This document shows positions 1-11,469 of a stretch of 64,000 bases of DNA, in pieces. The DNA is taken from NCBI RefSeq assembly GCF_001625305.1, contig NW_017803713.1, positions 1,249,361 to 1,313,360 on the forward strand, read 5' to 3'. The translations under genes and the position numbers were made by a program. The DNA comes from Branchiostoma belcheri (Eukaryota; Chordata; Leptocardii; Amphioxiformes; Branchiostomatidae). Positions within the stretch are counted from its first letter, which is position 1. Every line of letters begins with the position of its first letter. The notes under the pieces are model-generated. The model ran no database searches and was not told where the DNA came from. It saw nothing but the letters and a program-made list of their open reading frames with translations.

Positions 1-266
1 AAAGTAGCAAAGAACAATTTATATTCCTCATGCAACTCGATAAACCATGTATTATAAGCTTCATCTGTTCTTACACTTACAACTTTCTTGACAATCCATA
101 AAAAAGTTAAATCGGTACATTTTACTGTACAGTAGATGTAATAAGATGCCAAAACCAATATCACAGTTGTTGTACATAGAACATTGTTAGCATGACCTGC
201 ACTTAGTTTGTAAGGGCATAAATACAATAAAGGTATTGCATTTATTGTTTTTCTGCCATTATAAAG

Positions 267-389
267 ACGTGGATGAGTGTGGCATGGATAATGGCCTTTG
301 CGATCATCAATGTGACAACACGTTGGGCAGTTACACCTGTTCCTGTGATGATGGGCATTACCTGGATGCAGATGGACATCATTGCACAG
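267..389 (+). CDS. Calcium-binding EGF-like domain exon (copy A)
   Basis: A 41-codon exon with phase 1 boundaries on both sides, preceded by AG and followed by GTAAAT. The peptide begins DVDECGMDNGLCDHQC, has the GSYTCSC core and ends with a sixth cysteine. The DxDEC start and the GSYxCxC segment are the hallmark of calcium-binding EGF domains. The symmetric 1-1 phase is usual for shuffled EGF modules. It sits one intron upstream of the TSP1 exon. B and C have no EGF exon at this place. It was probably preceded by other extracellular modules and a signal peptide outside the window. Confidence 0.85.
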
Positions 390-708
390 GTAAATGCTAT
401 TATCTTTCCCCACTATCTTTCCTTTTCATCGGAAAAATCGTTCATATTTTTCTGCCAGTACTCCATTATAAATTTACAGTTCTTCCCTTTGTTGTCGCAA
501 ATTTTAACAATAGTTTCTATAGGTTTTACTCGATGTAAACAGCCTATCCGTATTTATATTGTTTTCTGTTGATAAATTCAATGATATACATGCAAATGAT
601 TGGGGCATCAAAAATAACAGTGACACTATCCTGTTTCTTTTTCTTTCCCCATGCTAGCTTTCAACTAGTTTTTTCAAGCTAAACGTCTGATCTAACTTTG
701 TTACACAG

Positions 709-882
709 AGATACAGTCGTGGTCAGCTTGGAGCTCCTGGTCCAACTGTAGCGTTGGTTGTGGACTGGGTCGGCAGGAGAGGAGTCGTGAGTGTCCCAAC
801 CAGCCGGACAGCTCCGGAAATAACCACTGCCCTGGGCAATCCACAGACGGTCAGCTGTGCTTTGAAGTTCAACTCTGCACAG
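709..882 (+). CDS. Thrombospondin type 1 repeat exon (copy A)
   Basis: A 58-codon phase 1-1 exon. The peptide has the WSxWSxWSxCSxxCGxGxxxRxRxC pattern (WSAWSSWSNCSVGCGLGRQ) and six cysteines, as expected for a TSP1 repeat. It is the first module shared by all three paralogs and marks the boundary between the variable head and the constant channel core. TSP1 repeats are extracellular and commonly bind glycosaminoglycans or matrix proteins; binding here is inference. The exon is intact. Confidence 0.9.
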
Positions 883-1184
883 GTCAGTTCTTCATAGACT
901 CAAATGTCCATCCTATTTTCAAATTCTATTGCACAAAAATTTTATAAATTACGAAGTATGGCATCTATCTGTTGCTATGTATCAAACAAACAATGACATC
1001 AATCTACCTCACAGAAGCTCATTTATAATTTAATTTTTTATTCCCACCCAGGATGCAGGGCAATCATGTCGTAAACAATCATGTCATAACCAATCATGTC
1101 ATAACCATTAGGTTTCTCCACTCAACTGAAGTGAACTATCATAATGACATTTTCTAAGGTGGAGCTTTTTTTATCTTTCTACAG

Positions 1185-1990
1185 GACCAATGGACTTCCA
1201 ATATGTCGATGTAAGCATGATTTAATATTATTATGATCATCACTAAATATCTATATTCACATATTTATGTTATATTTTCTTTCCATCTGTTCAAAGAAGT
1301 TGATATATTTCATTTTATCGAAGAATTAAAATATACGTACTCTAAGAGAATTTTAATGTAAAGGGTATACAAATCGCAAATATTATGCCTATGTTTCTAT
1401 GTTAACATATTGAAATAGCTTTGAGTATCTACAGTTTTAGAAGACCTTACAAAATTTCTGTCTACATAAGGCATAGTAAGGCCAACACATATGTGCCTCC
1501 ATGCTATAGAAAATAGTGAAAAAAATACTTCATAGTATTAAGATATATATAGCCGTATTGTAGATATACAACTTTGTGTCTTCTGTGAAATATGTACAGC
1601 TTAGAATCGACGTGCAAATTGTACTAATGTGATGAGCATCTAAACTTATACAACACTTTGTAATAACCTTCGACTTGTTACAGCGTTATGTTATTTACGT
1701 TACAACGTTGTATTTATTATTGTGCATCTATACTGGTATAAAAGTCCGCGTTTAAAATTGACATGTAAATTGTGTTTCAGGGGTTGCTGAACCCGACAGA
1801 TGACCCAAACGGCACACACACGTGGCTGGAGGCGAGCAGGCTACAGACAGCGGAGTCCTTTCTGCCGGAGTATGATAGGAGCACCTTCTTAACGGAAATA
1901 GAAGGTAGGTTTTCCATATTTATGTCCTGCGTTAACGAATGAAATTACTACTACTACAGTAACTACTACTAGTACTCGTACTCGTACTCG

Positions 1991-2032
<42 letters not shown>

Positions 2033-2166
2033 AACTAGTAGCAGTAGTAGTAGCAGTAGCACTTGTAGTAGTAGTACTCCTCCTCCTCCTCCTCCTCCTC
2101 CTACTACTACTACTACTACTACCACTACTACTACCACTACTACTACCACTACTACTACCACTACTA

Positions 2167-2206
<40 letters not shown>

Positions 2207-2241
2207 CACTTCTATTGCTAATGCTAATGCTACTACTACTT

Positions 2242-2272
<31 letters not shown>

Positions 2273-2370
2273 TACCACTTCTATTGCTACTGCTACTACT
2301 ACTACTAGTAGTACTACCACTACAGTAACTGGGTAACTACTACTTCTACTACAATAACTACTACTACTAG

Positions 2371-2406
<36 letters not shown>

Positions 2407-5160
2407 AGTAACTACGTAACTACTACTACTACTACCACAGTAACTACGTAACTACTACCACTAATATTGTGTAATTATATGTAGCTGGGTATGTACATTA
2501 ACTTAGCAATTCGTGTAACCATATTTTTCATACATCCGAAGGTTGCCCCCAATTCATAGCTTCCTACTAAAATTTTGCCTCCTTGCAACCTGTATGTACA
2601 TGAGGCAAACCAATAGTAAATACATTTGTAATTTGCAACAAGTTTCTTTAATTCGTCGATGAAGGTTAGACATCCAGGTAATACGATATGCCAAAAAACA
2701 GTTACTCAAACAACGTTTCAAAATCATATCCAGTTGTTTGAGTAACTGTTTTTTGGCAGTTTCTTTAATTGTTTATTTACCCAAATATCTTTTCTCACAA
2801 GTTTATATTCTCTTTTTGATACTAGGTGGTGGATTTGACATCGCTGTATCAGCCTATCTTCGTCATGTCGGTCAGCTTTCTGACAAACATGCGGTATTGG
2901 CCATTGCTTTGACACTACATTTCAATATGCTGTGATATGTATACTTGTAGGCAACATTTATGCTTTAGCGCAGTTGATTATGGCTAGTTTAACCCTTACC
3001 TTAGATAACCTTCGTGTCATGACATTGTAACTGATTCGATGCTAGGTCACTTCTATCATTCCAGACACCCTTGGTGTTGGATTTGCTTCTTTATCTTCTT
3101 ATGACATTGTAACTAACGATATTATATGTAGATTACCTATATCATTCTAAACAATCAAATGTTATAGACCTTCCTTCAGGGCCTCGTGCAACTAACGACA
3201 CTAACGTACGTAATTTGTATTATATTCCTTCTCAAACATTTTCCGGTAGTATGGTCGTGACTTATGCCTGTTGTTTCTCGCCATCCCAGAACATGTCCGT
3301 GACGATTGAGTACGTGTTCTCCTGGTTCAACTCGACGCTGAGCGGACTGACCGAAGGCTGGGTCCCGGCCCCTGACAGCGTGGTCTCGCCGCCGCCGCTG
3401 GCGTTTGGCACCACGGTACGTCAGGCCGCTGCCGTGGACGGCGAGGCGTCATCGAGGTGGCTGAACGAGGGAGGACTGGTCGTGTACAAAATGACGTAAG
3501 TTGAAGAGGTAGCTAACAACAAGATAGTTTAGCATGTCCTCGTAAGTTCCTTTTGTCGTAAGATGGAATTATCAGTATCATGGTGTCTAATTACACTGTG
3601 GTGCTTGCACACATAGTATGCTACTCACCCCATACTGCTTACACGATGCCGCTTACACCATGCTGCTTACACTATGCTACTTACACCATACTGCTTACAC
3701 TATGCTACTCATACCATACTGCTTACACTATGCTACTCACACCATACTGCTTACACTATGCTACTCACACCATACTGCTTACACTATGCTACTCACACCA
3801 TACTGCTTACCCTATGCTACTCACACCATACTGCTTACCTTACGATACACTATCGTGCTTACAGTTATAGCCACTTTTTTGTTTTAGGCGGAAGTTCAAG
3901 GTGTCGTGTTCAGTATCGCTGAAGAACTACCCGTTTGACACCCAGACATGCGTTGTGCAGCTGCGTGGATGTAAGTTATAATTAAGTGATCTTTACGATA
4001 AGTTTGTTTCAGTAAGATCCAAAGGCCATCGTGTGTAGGACAGGGCTAATCTTAAAACAAAACTCACCCATTTCTCTTTAATGAGTCCTTTTTCTGAGCA
4101 ATACACAGGTTGAGTATTCTGTACAAGAAGATATTGATTTGTAACTGTTTTTCAGGGCCTAAGCTTTGAACTGTACAATCTGTTTATCTCTTTTCTGTAA
4201 GAAATTCCCAATTTTCATTGAAATGCATTGTAATATACATATATACATGGATTGTAAAATATGTATTGTGTTATACGGATCACAAGGCAACACTGCAGCT
4301 ATGAACTCAAACAAAGCTGTATCGTTAACACAGACGGTGGAGCTAGACTGCGGCTTCTGCCCCTGGATGACGTCACGTTGGCCGCGATCAAGACAGACGC
4401 GACGGAAGTTGTGTCTCAGTTTGAGCTGACTGGAGTGGAGATCCAGGGCGCCTTCCACTCCTTCATGTCCAACACTAAAGGTGACAGGATTGTTATTGGG
4501 AGGGAGTTAACTATGAGGACACTTTTGTTGGGTTGAAACTATATAAAATCCTTCTTCATTGCACTATATTTAACTTTGTAGTGTAAAGATGAGAAAGCAT
4601 GCTCCTATATATATGTGTAACATATGATTATTTACGGATTCTCTACACGTTGGTATGTATCAAAACCCCGACATGCTAGTATACATGTTTTGATACGGCA
4701 GGCAAAGGGACGTAATATAACGACATGGTCAAATATGTTAGTTATATCAATTACAAGATGAAAGAAGTTTGAGATTTTTCTACTTTAAATGAGACAAAAC
4801 AAACATCATCATAACTGATCCTCACTTATTACTACAACTTATTATTATCACATGTAATGATTTCTTATTGTTTTCATCAATTTTTGGCTGATCTTCTAGA
4901 TAAGTCAAATCAGACATAATTGACCCTTCTATATTAGTATCTCTATTAATTCATTTATTTATTTATTGCAATGATTTTGTATTGATTTTATCAATTTATC
5001 ACAGGTTGCATCTTCTTCAAGAAGACGTGTGATTACGACATCGACATGTGTCTGTTTGGGCGTTACGAGTATTGTGACACGAGCGAGGAATGTCGACAGT
5101 GCCGGAGGACAGTGGGAACATGCCGGTCGGAGTTAGACGATTGCCGCCACTATCACTCAG
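1185..5160 (+). CDS. Cys-loop receptor ligand-binding region exons (copy A)
   Basis: Seven exons run from a 26-bp linker to the cysteine-rich insert. The segment FDIAVSAYLRHVGQL plus NMSVTIEYVFSWFN resembles the beta1-beta2 region of pentameric channels. The exon at 3888-3970 encodes two cysteines separated by exactly 13 residues around YPFDTQTC, the defining Cys-loop. Exon 4286-4480 covers the following strands to beta9. Exon 5005-5160 encodes an eight-cysteine insert before the beta10 and M1 exon. The acceptor of exon 4286 is mutated, as described in the gene entry. The introns hold a (CTA)n array, a 28-bp minisatellite, a hairpin and a 112-bp palindrome, listed separately. Confidence 0.75.
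1950..2465. repeat. (CTA)n microsatellite array in copy A intron
   Basis: About 500 bases of CTA triplets with CTC, CTG and AAC interruptions. The equivalent intron of copy B has (TAG)n at 16400-16515 and of copy C at about 30898-30950, so the seed predates the duplications and expanded most in A. Confidence 0.9.
2689..2758. repeat. Perfect hairpin, 26-bp arms, in copy A intron
   Basis: Arms 2689-2714 and 2733-2758 (TGCCAAAAAACAGTTACTCA and its complement) flank an 18-bp loop. Probably a small foldback element. Confidence 0.85.
3612..3845. repeat. 28-bp minisatellite in copy A intron
   Basis: About eight units containing CTGCTTACACTATGC. The same 15-base core is repeated on the other strand in the matching introns of copy B (14770-15005) and copy C (28800-28910 and 29700-29890). 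Confidence 0.85.
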
Positions 5161-5502
5161 GTCAGTCGTTCTGTATGTGTATAAAACACAACTAAAATTT
5201 AACATCCATTGTCAACCATACTTTTTCTCTGGCCAAGCATCTATCCTAAAATTCTGGCTCTAGTTCTCTCCTCTGGTCGCTTCTACGCTGAAAGATGCTG
5301 CAGGGATCCGGAAGCGATCAAAAGGAGTAAATTGAGCTAATAAAATTAAAAATAGCATGGATTCCAGACAACTTTATCTCTCACGTATCCTTTGATTACA
5401 TGTAGTTCTTTGTTAATTTGGAGTACAATGGAAGATCTATATATGATTTCTCCTCCACCTCTGATGATGTTATGGGATCAGGCTGAGTTTGAGTGTCATA
5501 GT

Positions 5503-5614
5503 TAGCCTGGTATCCAGCCTTGTTAGCTTTAGTCCGCTACCCAAGATCCGCTCCCCGCGCGGGGAGCGGATCTTGGGTAGCGGACTAAAGCTAACAAGGC
5601 TGGATACCAGGCTA
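5503..5614. mobile_element. 112-bp perfect palindromic element with 9-bp target duplication
   Basis: The two 56-base halves are exact complements, starting TAGCCTGGTATCCAGCC. Both sides carry TGTCATAGT (5494-5502 and 5615-5623). The matching intron of copy C (about 27133-27145) reads through as an empty site with a single copy of this target. A 9-bp duplication suggests a Mutator-like or similar cut-and-paste family; assignment is inference. Confidence 0.9.
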
Positions 5615-5823
5615 TGTCATAGTAGCTCATAGTACGCCAAACAGCGATATCGATATCACACACAGTTTACTAGCATGTACTGTATACAAGAGAACAGTTA
5701 CTCATACAAATTTTGTAAGTTGCCTCCAGTTGCTTGATTCGGATGTGATTTTTTGTGCATCTTATAACCTGATTGTCTAACCTTCGACGTCAAACGTTGC
5801 CTTGTTTTTCTTCCTGTATAAAG

Positions 5824-7829
5824 ATTCCAACGGCTACACCACGATAGACGTCCTGGTGCACCTGCGTCGGCGGCTGATGAGCTCCGTACTGCGGGTGTTC
5901 CTGCCGTCTGTCACGGTGGTCGTGTCGGCCTACCTGCAGCTGTGGATGCCGCTGCGCCTGTCTGACATCACAGGCAGGTTCACCCTGGCCGTCACCACGT
6001 ACCTGGCCATGATCTACCAGAGCAGCAGTGTGCGGATGCCGTGGGTAAGGGCTGTGGTGCATCCAGAACCGTGATTTATCCAGAACCATGCTCAGGCATG
6101 GTTCTGGAAGGTCCACGAGTATCCAGAACCGTGCCTGGGGCAAAGCTACGTTCTTGAACACGTGTAGACTACCCAAAAACGTATATGATCCTATACCCCT
6201 TATCCAAGCAAAGAACTAGGTAGATAGGCACGGCTCTGGATATGATACTGTTGCTCTGTTTGTTTGTTTGTTTGTTTGTTTGGTTGTTTCTTTATCGGAA
6301 ATGTTTGAATATGGCAGAGGAGTTGACAAAAGCCTCTTACTACTAGTAAGTTGTCAGCCGTGGGCTACTTTCAAATATATTTCCTTTTGTGGTAGCCATC
6401 CTACTCCTGTTTTAACCCTGCAAAACAGTAAACACCAGAAAGTAAACTACATTAGTTTTCCTCCCTATTTTGACTTGAAAAGTGTGTAAAGCAGTGGACT
6501 AACAGGAAGGCATGTGTTCTTTACAGATTTCGGAAGCCAGAGCAGTAGACATCTGGTTCGGAGGATGCCAGGCCTCATCACGCTGATGATGTTAGAGACA
6601 GGACTGGTCCATTTCATCTACTCCCGTCGCCTGAAGAAGGTATTAGAACTAAACTTAGGTCTTACTATTGATTGGAATGACTTTGAAATAGACATCCTGC
6701 AAAAGTATGTAAATAACAAAGATGCTGACTGATATGTTAATCGTTTTAAATGTTTTTCTTTGCATTGCCATGTATCTGTTATCTTTGGTAAATAATAACA
6801 TATTGCTGATATGATAGTTTCTTAATTAATATAGTCACGTAAAAGTCTTTCCAACCCAAATGATTCGTTGGTGAACGCATACGGAACACAAAGTCTAATA
6901 TTGACTTGCGGATTATTACATCGACCGCATCTATAATGTTAATTTGCTGTCACTAAAGTTTACAGTTGAAACATTTCCGTTATGTCTGTTACACACAGGA
7001 GGAGAAGAAGATCCGGAAGCAGCAGGAGAACCCTCCGATCAGGATCCCCCGCCCGGGGTACTCCACCGCCCCTGCCAGCAGCCTGGAGGAGCTGTTCGGC
7101 CGCCGCTGTCCCGAGGGTGCTCTCCGAGTCAGCGCCTTCGATAGAATCAGCAGGCCGTTCAAGATCCCCAGGCCGAAGCTGAAGGACCCGGGGAACATTA
7201 TGTGGCACCGCCTGCCGGACCAGAAGTGGATCGTCATCCCACGGCCCGAGGACAAAGACGAGGCGGATAGTCCGGAACCGGCGGCGCCAAAGGACAAGGG
7301 GCAGAAGAAGGCCAGCAAGCTTAAGAAGTCCAACAAGAAGGCCAAGAAGGAAGAGCGACGATCTAAGACCCAGCGTCCTGAGTCGATCCCGCTGCAGAAG
7401 TTGGACCGGGAGTCCTCAGAAACGAACCTGAGAAGACGGCGGCAGCCAGTCCGTAACCCCGGGGAAGATCTGGTGCACGTCGGGTGGGAGCTGGCCGCAG
7501 GAGGAGGCTGGAAGTCCGTGTACGGCACCGAGGAGATGGCGGATGACATCGCCAAGACCTGCAAGCCCATCCCCAGGGCCAAGTCCGTATACCAGCTCCG
7601 CGGAGTGTGCGATCCGGACAGTCCGGTGGTCACGGTCCCGATTCCCGCGGAGTTTACTTCGTACGCCTTCCCCCCTTCCATCATCGACCCGGAGGAAGAG
7701 GCAGAGAAGCTGGAGAAGATAGAGGCTGTGACGGCCAGGATTGACCGGGTGGCCAGGATTGTGTTTCCTGTCGTATTTGTGGCTTTCTGTATTGGATTTT
7801 TCCTCCAATTTTACTCTCTTGGATATTAG
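5824..7829 (+). CDS. Channel pore, M3-M4 loop and M4 exons (copy A)
   Basis: Exon 5824-6044 encodes beta10, M1 (VLRVFLPSVTVVVSAYL) and M2 (RFTLAVTTYLAMIYQSSS). The M2 matches the glycine and GABA-A receptor type, with leucine at 9' and QSS at 14'-16'. Exon 6527-6639 encodes M3 but lacks one base, which introduces a stop. Exon 6999-7829 (276 codons plus stop) encodes the long M3-M4 loop and M4 (VARIVFPVVFVAFCIGFFL). The stop lies five residues after the LQFY segment, so the extracellular tail is very short, as in the family. The loop is rich in lysine and carries repeated IPRP motifs. Confidence 0.8.
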
Positions 7830-7892
7830 GTCATACCATTGGCCTACAGAAAATATTCTTATCGTTTTGTTGTTGACAGTCTAAAAAAATTG

Positions 7893-8160
7893 TGACTGAA
7901 AGGATTGACCTGGAGGCCAGGATTGTGTTTCCTGACGTATTTGTGGCTTTCTGTATTGGCCTTTTCCTCCACTTTTACTGTCATGGATATTAGGCCATAC
8001 CATTGCATTTGGCCTAAAGAATATATTGTTATCGTTTTGTTTATGATAGTTTGAAAATTTTGTGACTGAAAAGGCTGAACGAGTGGCCAGGATTATGTTT
8101 CCTGTCGTCTTTGTAATTTTGGCTTTCTGTGCTGGCATTCCTCAGCCCACTACTTTACTT
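7893..8160 (+). other. Tandem M4-coding relics downstream of copy A
   Basis: The last about 95 coding bases plus about 75 bases of 3' flank recur at about 168-170 bp spacing (parent near 7735, copies near 7903 and 8073). Both copies keep the VARIVFP-type M4 motif in an open frame ending in a stop. Each is preceded by a conserved (A/T)GA(C/T)AG that resembles a splice acceptor. A more diverged similar stretch may begin near 8228. One decayed equivalent lies downstream of copy B (about 11330-11440) and one downstream of copy C (about 24960-25050), so the duplication predates the gene duplications. Confidence 0.65.
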
Positions 8161-10718
8161 TAACAGCTTTATTGTATGTAGGTCATATTATTTGTTCAAT
8201 TGTCGGTCTGAAATGTTTGTTATCAGAGGGATCGATGAAGTAGCCCAGATGATGTTCACTATGATCACTAGGCCGTATCATATCATAGCATTCCCCTACG
8301 GAATATTGTATCCGGGTTTGCTTCTATGTTTCTGTGAAGGGCAGCATTTACAGGGTTATGTTTACTTTGTTGTCAATTTGAAATAACCTGTTATTTTTTA
8401 CGAAAAAAAATGTTGCATGTTGTAAATATCTACGTAACGCCAGTAGGTACCAGCAGCCCTCCGGGACCAAACGCTACACGACAAGTGGGATCCCTGCCCT
8501 GGTCAGACGATTAAATGAACTCTAGATCATGAACTTTTACTACTCATACGTTTTAGCAGTAGTAATTCCACACTGTGTTTTATTCACTTACCACACAACT
8601 TTATTGTATGCCGATTTTAAATATTCGCTTTTAAATTCAACTATATTTTTAGATTTTATGAATGTACAAAGTTCGTTCGCAACATGTTGTTAGAATAAGC
8701 CTCGCAATTCAGCCATCATAGCTGCCAGGAGGCTTGTGTGTACTTTGTCTCTTTCTTGTAATAAACCATTCTACATATCTATTGATAACGACCTGGATAT
8801 CTGAGTGTGTAATATTACTAAATGTGTAATTTCAGAGAGCTAATAATTTGTAACAATCTACACATGCAATATGCAACACTTAACAGCAACGTTGGCAAGC
8901 CTAGGTAGATTATGTATAATTATTTGCTATGTATAATATGCCATCCCCTAAGTAGCAAAATTTGCTTGACTTGAATTGACAGTGTTTGTGCTCGTACCTT
9001 GAAGTGTGCTAAGTTAATGACGATTAAATGACCTTGTCTGGTTTTACATTGACAAAAACGATAGAAAAGGCCATAGAGAAAAAGCCTAAAAAGTATATTG
9101 TGTTCGTCGTCAAACGATACAAGCAAAGGAAGTCAAACACTAACTTACACACACTCACTCGCCCCCTATCTCTTCCCCTCCGTCCTTTTCTAATAAACTG
9201 ACCGTCGAAGGACAGAAGTTCAAGCTTTGTCTAAACTTGTAGAAAGGCTAAATTGCGTGAGGATACGGCATTAGAATTTTAAAAATATATTCAGAAATAA
9301 TAGAACACGAAAGATTAAAACATTTAAAACTGTGTTTTCCATCTTTACTAGACGTTCCAGATTAGCCTCTACCAGGCCTTCTTAGACTTAGGTCTTCGGC
9401 AAAATAGGGTGTTTAATTGGCCAGAAAAGTGAGTCAGTGGTAAGGGTAATATAAAAAAAAAATATTTCATTAGCACCAAAGAACAAGAGTACAATGTGGT
9501 AAGTAGTTGAAAGATTGCAATGAAAATTGTTGACAAATCATTTGCCATGTGTGGCCAAAATTTATTGCATTCAGTTAGCTTAGTTATTCTGGTGGAGACT
9601 AGTTTTTAATAAAACCTTGGGGCTATAAAAGTCGAATAATTGCGGTGGTCATTTCCGACCCAACGTTCCGCGAGAATTTCCCATTATTGTTAATGCAAAT
9701 AATAATGATAATTGCGTTATTATGGTTATTAGGTGGGGCATTCACATGAAAAAAAGTGAGTTTGCAATATTCATTTTTAATCAAGTCGTACAATGGAGGG
9801 GGACCTCCTACAAGATAGCACCGCACGACATTAATAGTAAGCAACCGTCCACGTTTGGTTGGATCAAGGACGTTTACTTGTCAAACGTCCTTGGGAGTCA
9901 GCAGACGGAAACAAAATGGCGCAGGGGTTAGGGGTCATATGTTTTCAGACAGAGGACACACGTACATGGCAACGGAAAACGTGAGTACCGTAACTATAGG
10001 CTAGATAATGACTATAAACGGGTCTTTGCTATCGTGATAGGTTGGCTACTCTCTTGTATATAATTGTATTCTGCATGAAGATTAAAAAAAAAAACATTCC
10101 AAGATGAGACTTGAAATGCTACCTTCAAATGCTTTCGCATACCTCCCATATCGAGGATGGGGTTTTCATTGCTACCGATTTCCAGCACCCTTTACCTTGT
10201 TTTTTTTTTAATTAAGACGACAAAACCAAAATGTGAAACTGGGCCAAATTCCACATATCCAACCGGTCGCTCGTACCATATTGGTAGGCGTCATACAAGA
10301 CCCATACCAGTGCCGTTTTAAAATGGGATAATTTACTTTGCGGTCCGTCTTTTTCTGCATTATTGCATACTCTAACATTTTGAATCATTAGGTGTTAATT
10401 TAAGCCTTATTTACGGCAGGAAAAGGGGATACTCATTTTTGAGCGTGGCCCCTTTATACTAAATCCCAGAGTAAGCACGGGGGGGGTGTACGTGTGAGTG
10501 TGATAGGGTGTAACAGTTACTACATCTGTATTGTGTATGTGAGTAAGGTCAACAAAAAGGCTATTTTGTCCAAGCAAGCTAACACAATGACTCAGTCATG
10601 TCAACAGAAACATGCTTTCCTTTTATTCTTCGAAAACTAACAGACTACAAATTTATTTTTTTCCTACCCACAATATGGCTTTCTCCTTGATGAGAAGCCA
10701 GGTAAAAAAATTTTTAAA

Positions 10719-10880
10719 AATTAAAATTAGAATTAGAATTAGAATTAGAATTAGAATTAGAATTAGAATTAGAATTGAAATTGAAATTAAAATTAAAATT
10801 AAAATTAAAATTAAAATTAAAATTAAAATTAAAATTAAAATTAAAATTAAAATTAAAATTAAAATTAAAATTAAAATTAA
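10719..10880. repeat. AATTAG/AATTAA hexamer array
   Basis: About 27 hexamer units, first AATTAG-type then AATTAA-type. It produces open frames of alternating two-residue peptides on both strands that are not genes. Confidence 0.9.
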
Positions 10881-11154
10881 GTAGTTATAAGTATATATAG
10901 TAACTATAGAGTAAGTATATATAATGACACACATTTGTCTAAAATCACACCTTTGTAATTTATAATACAAATGCCCAGACTGTTATCAGTAGACATTCAT
11001 AATGACAACATGCAACTTTTTGTCATGGAAATAAAGCACGTCACTTGAAATGTACACTCACAAAAAATACGAACATTTAAACACAGCCTACTTCTGCAGG
11101 CGAATGGTATGGCCTAATCATATGTTATTAATGGTAAAAGTGTACATGTAGTAT

Positions 11155-11322
11155 ATATAATAGTATAGTATAGTATAGTAAAGTATAGTGTAGTATAGCA
11201 GTATAGTATAATTAGTGTAAAGTATAATATAGTATAGTAAAGTATAGTAAAGTATAGTGAAGTGAAGTGTAGTGTAGTTAGTGTAGTGTAGTGTAGTGTA
11301 GTGTAGTGTAGTGTAGTATAAA
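11155..11322. repeat. TATAG/GTAGT pentamer array downstream of copy B
   Basis: Irregular pentamers, with a shorter related array at 24845-24955 downstream of copy C. Confidence 0.8.
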
Positions 11323-11469
11323 AAGAAGTTCCGATGCAGAAATCCACAAAGATGACAGGAACACACCCTTTCAATCCTGGCGGTCACAACTTTTCGGACT
11401 GTCATTAGCAAAACTATACAAATGTAGAAACAAACATCTAGACTATCTTGTGCAAGCGAATCGTATAGC

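Larger units (their letters stand above)
267..7829 (+). pseudogene. Copy A: EGF-TSP1-Cys-loop channel paralog, 5' end outside window, probably decayed
   Basis: Twelve exons were recognised: 267-389, 709-882, 1185-1210, 1781-1904, 2826-2893, 3290-3495, 3888-3970, 4286-4480, 5005-5160, 5824-6044, 6527-6639 and 6999-7829. From TSP1 onward they match copies B and C in order and phase, and mostly in length. Two lesions break the frame. The acceptor before 4286 reads CAA where B and C read CAG; using the next AG shifts the frame and gives TGA at 4427. The M3 exon lacks one base near 6572 (113 bp against 114 in B and C), giving TGA at 6584. The remaining exons are open and the last one is nearly identical to its paralogs, so decay is recent or the lesions are assembly errors. 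The first exon seen begins in phase 1, so further exons lie to the left. Confidence 0.6.
7830..11469. other. Intergenic region between the 3' ends of copies A and B
   Basis: No gene was recognised. After the M4 relics the sequence is AT-rich. The block at about 9360-9950 is related to about 35430-36650. The block at about 10130-11460 is related to about 23740-25100, the 3' flank of copy C; it is therefore the duplicated 3' flank of the channel unit. It includes a hexamer array (10719-10880), a TATAG-type array (about 11155-11322) and the M4 relic of copy B. Confidence 0.7.

Noticed and set aside
267-389. EGF exon as an independent gene separate from copy A
   Set aside because: Phases match the TSP1 exon downstream and the intron between them is alignable with the pre-TSP1 intron of copy C, so it belongs to copy A. 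Linkage is still unproven by transcripts.
1889-2320. 143-codon valine-rich frame on the minus strand
   Set aside because: Translation of the (CTA)n microsatellite in an intron of copy A.
6966-6998. ATG at 6966 as the start of an independent 287-residue protein
   Set aside because: The ATG lies in the intron; the acceptor CACACAG before 6999 and the agreement with B and C show this is an internal exon.
10612-10970. IKIKIK and ILILIL frames
   Set aside because: Translation of the hexamer array.
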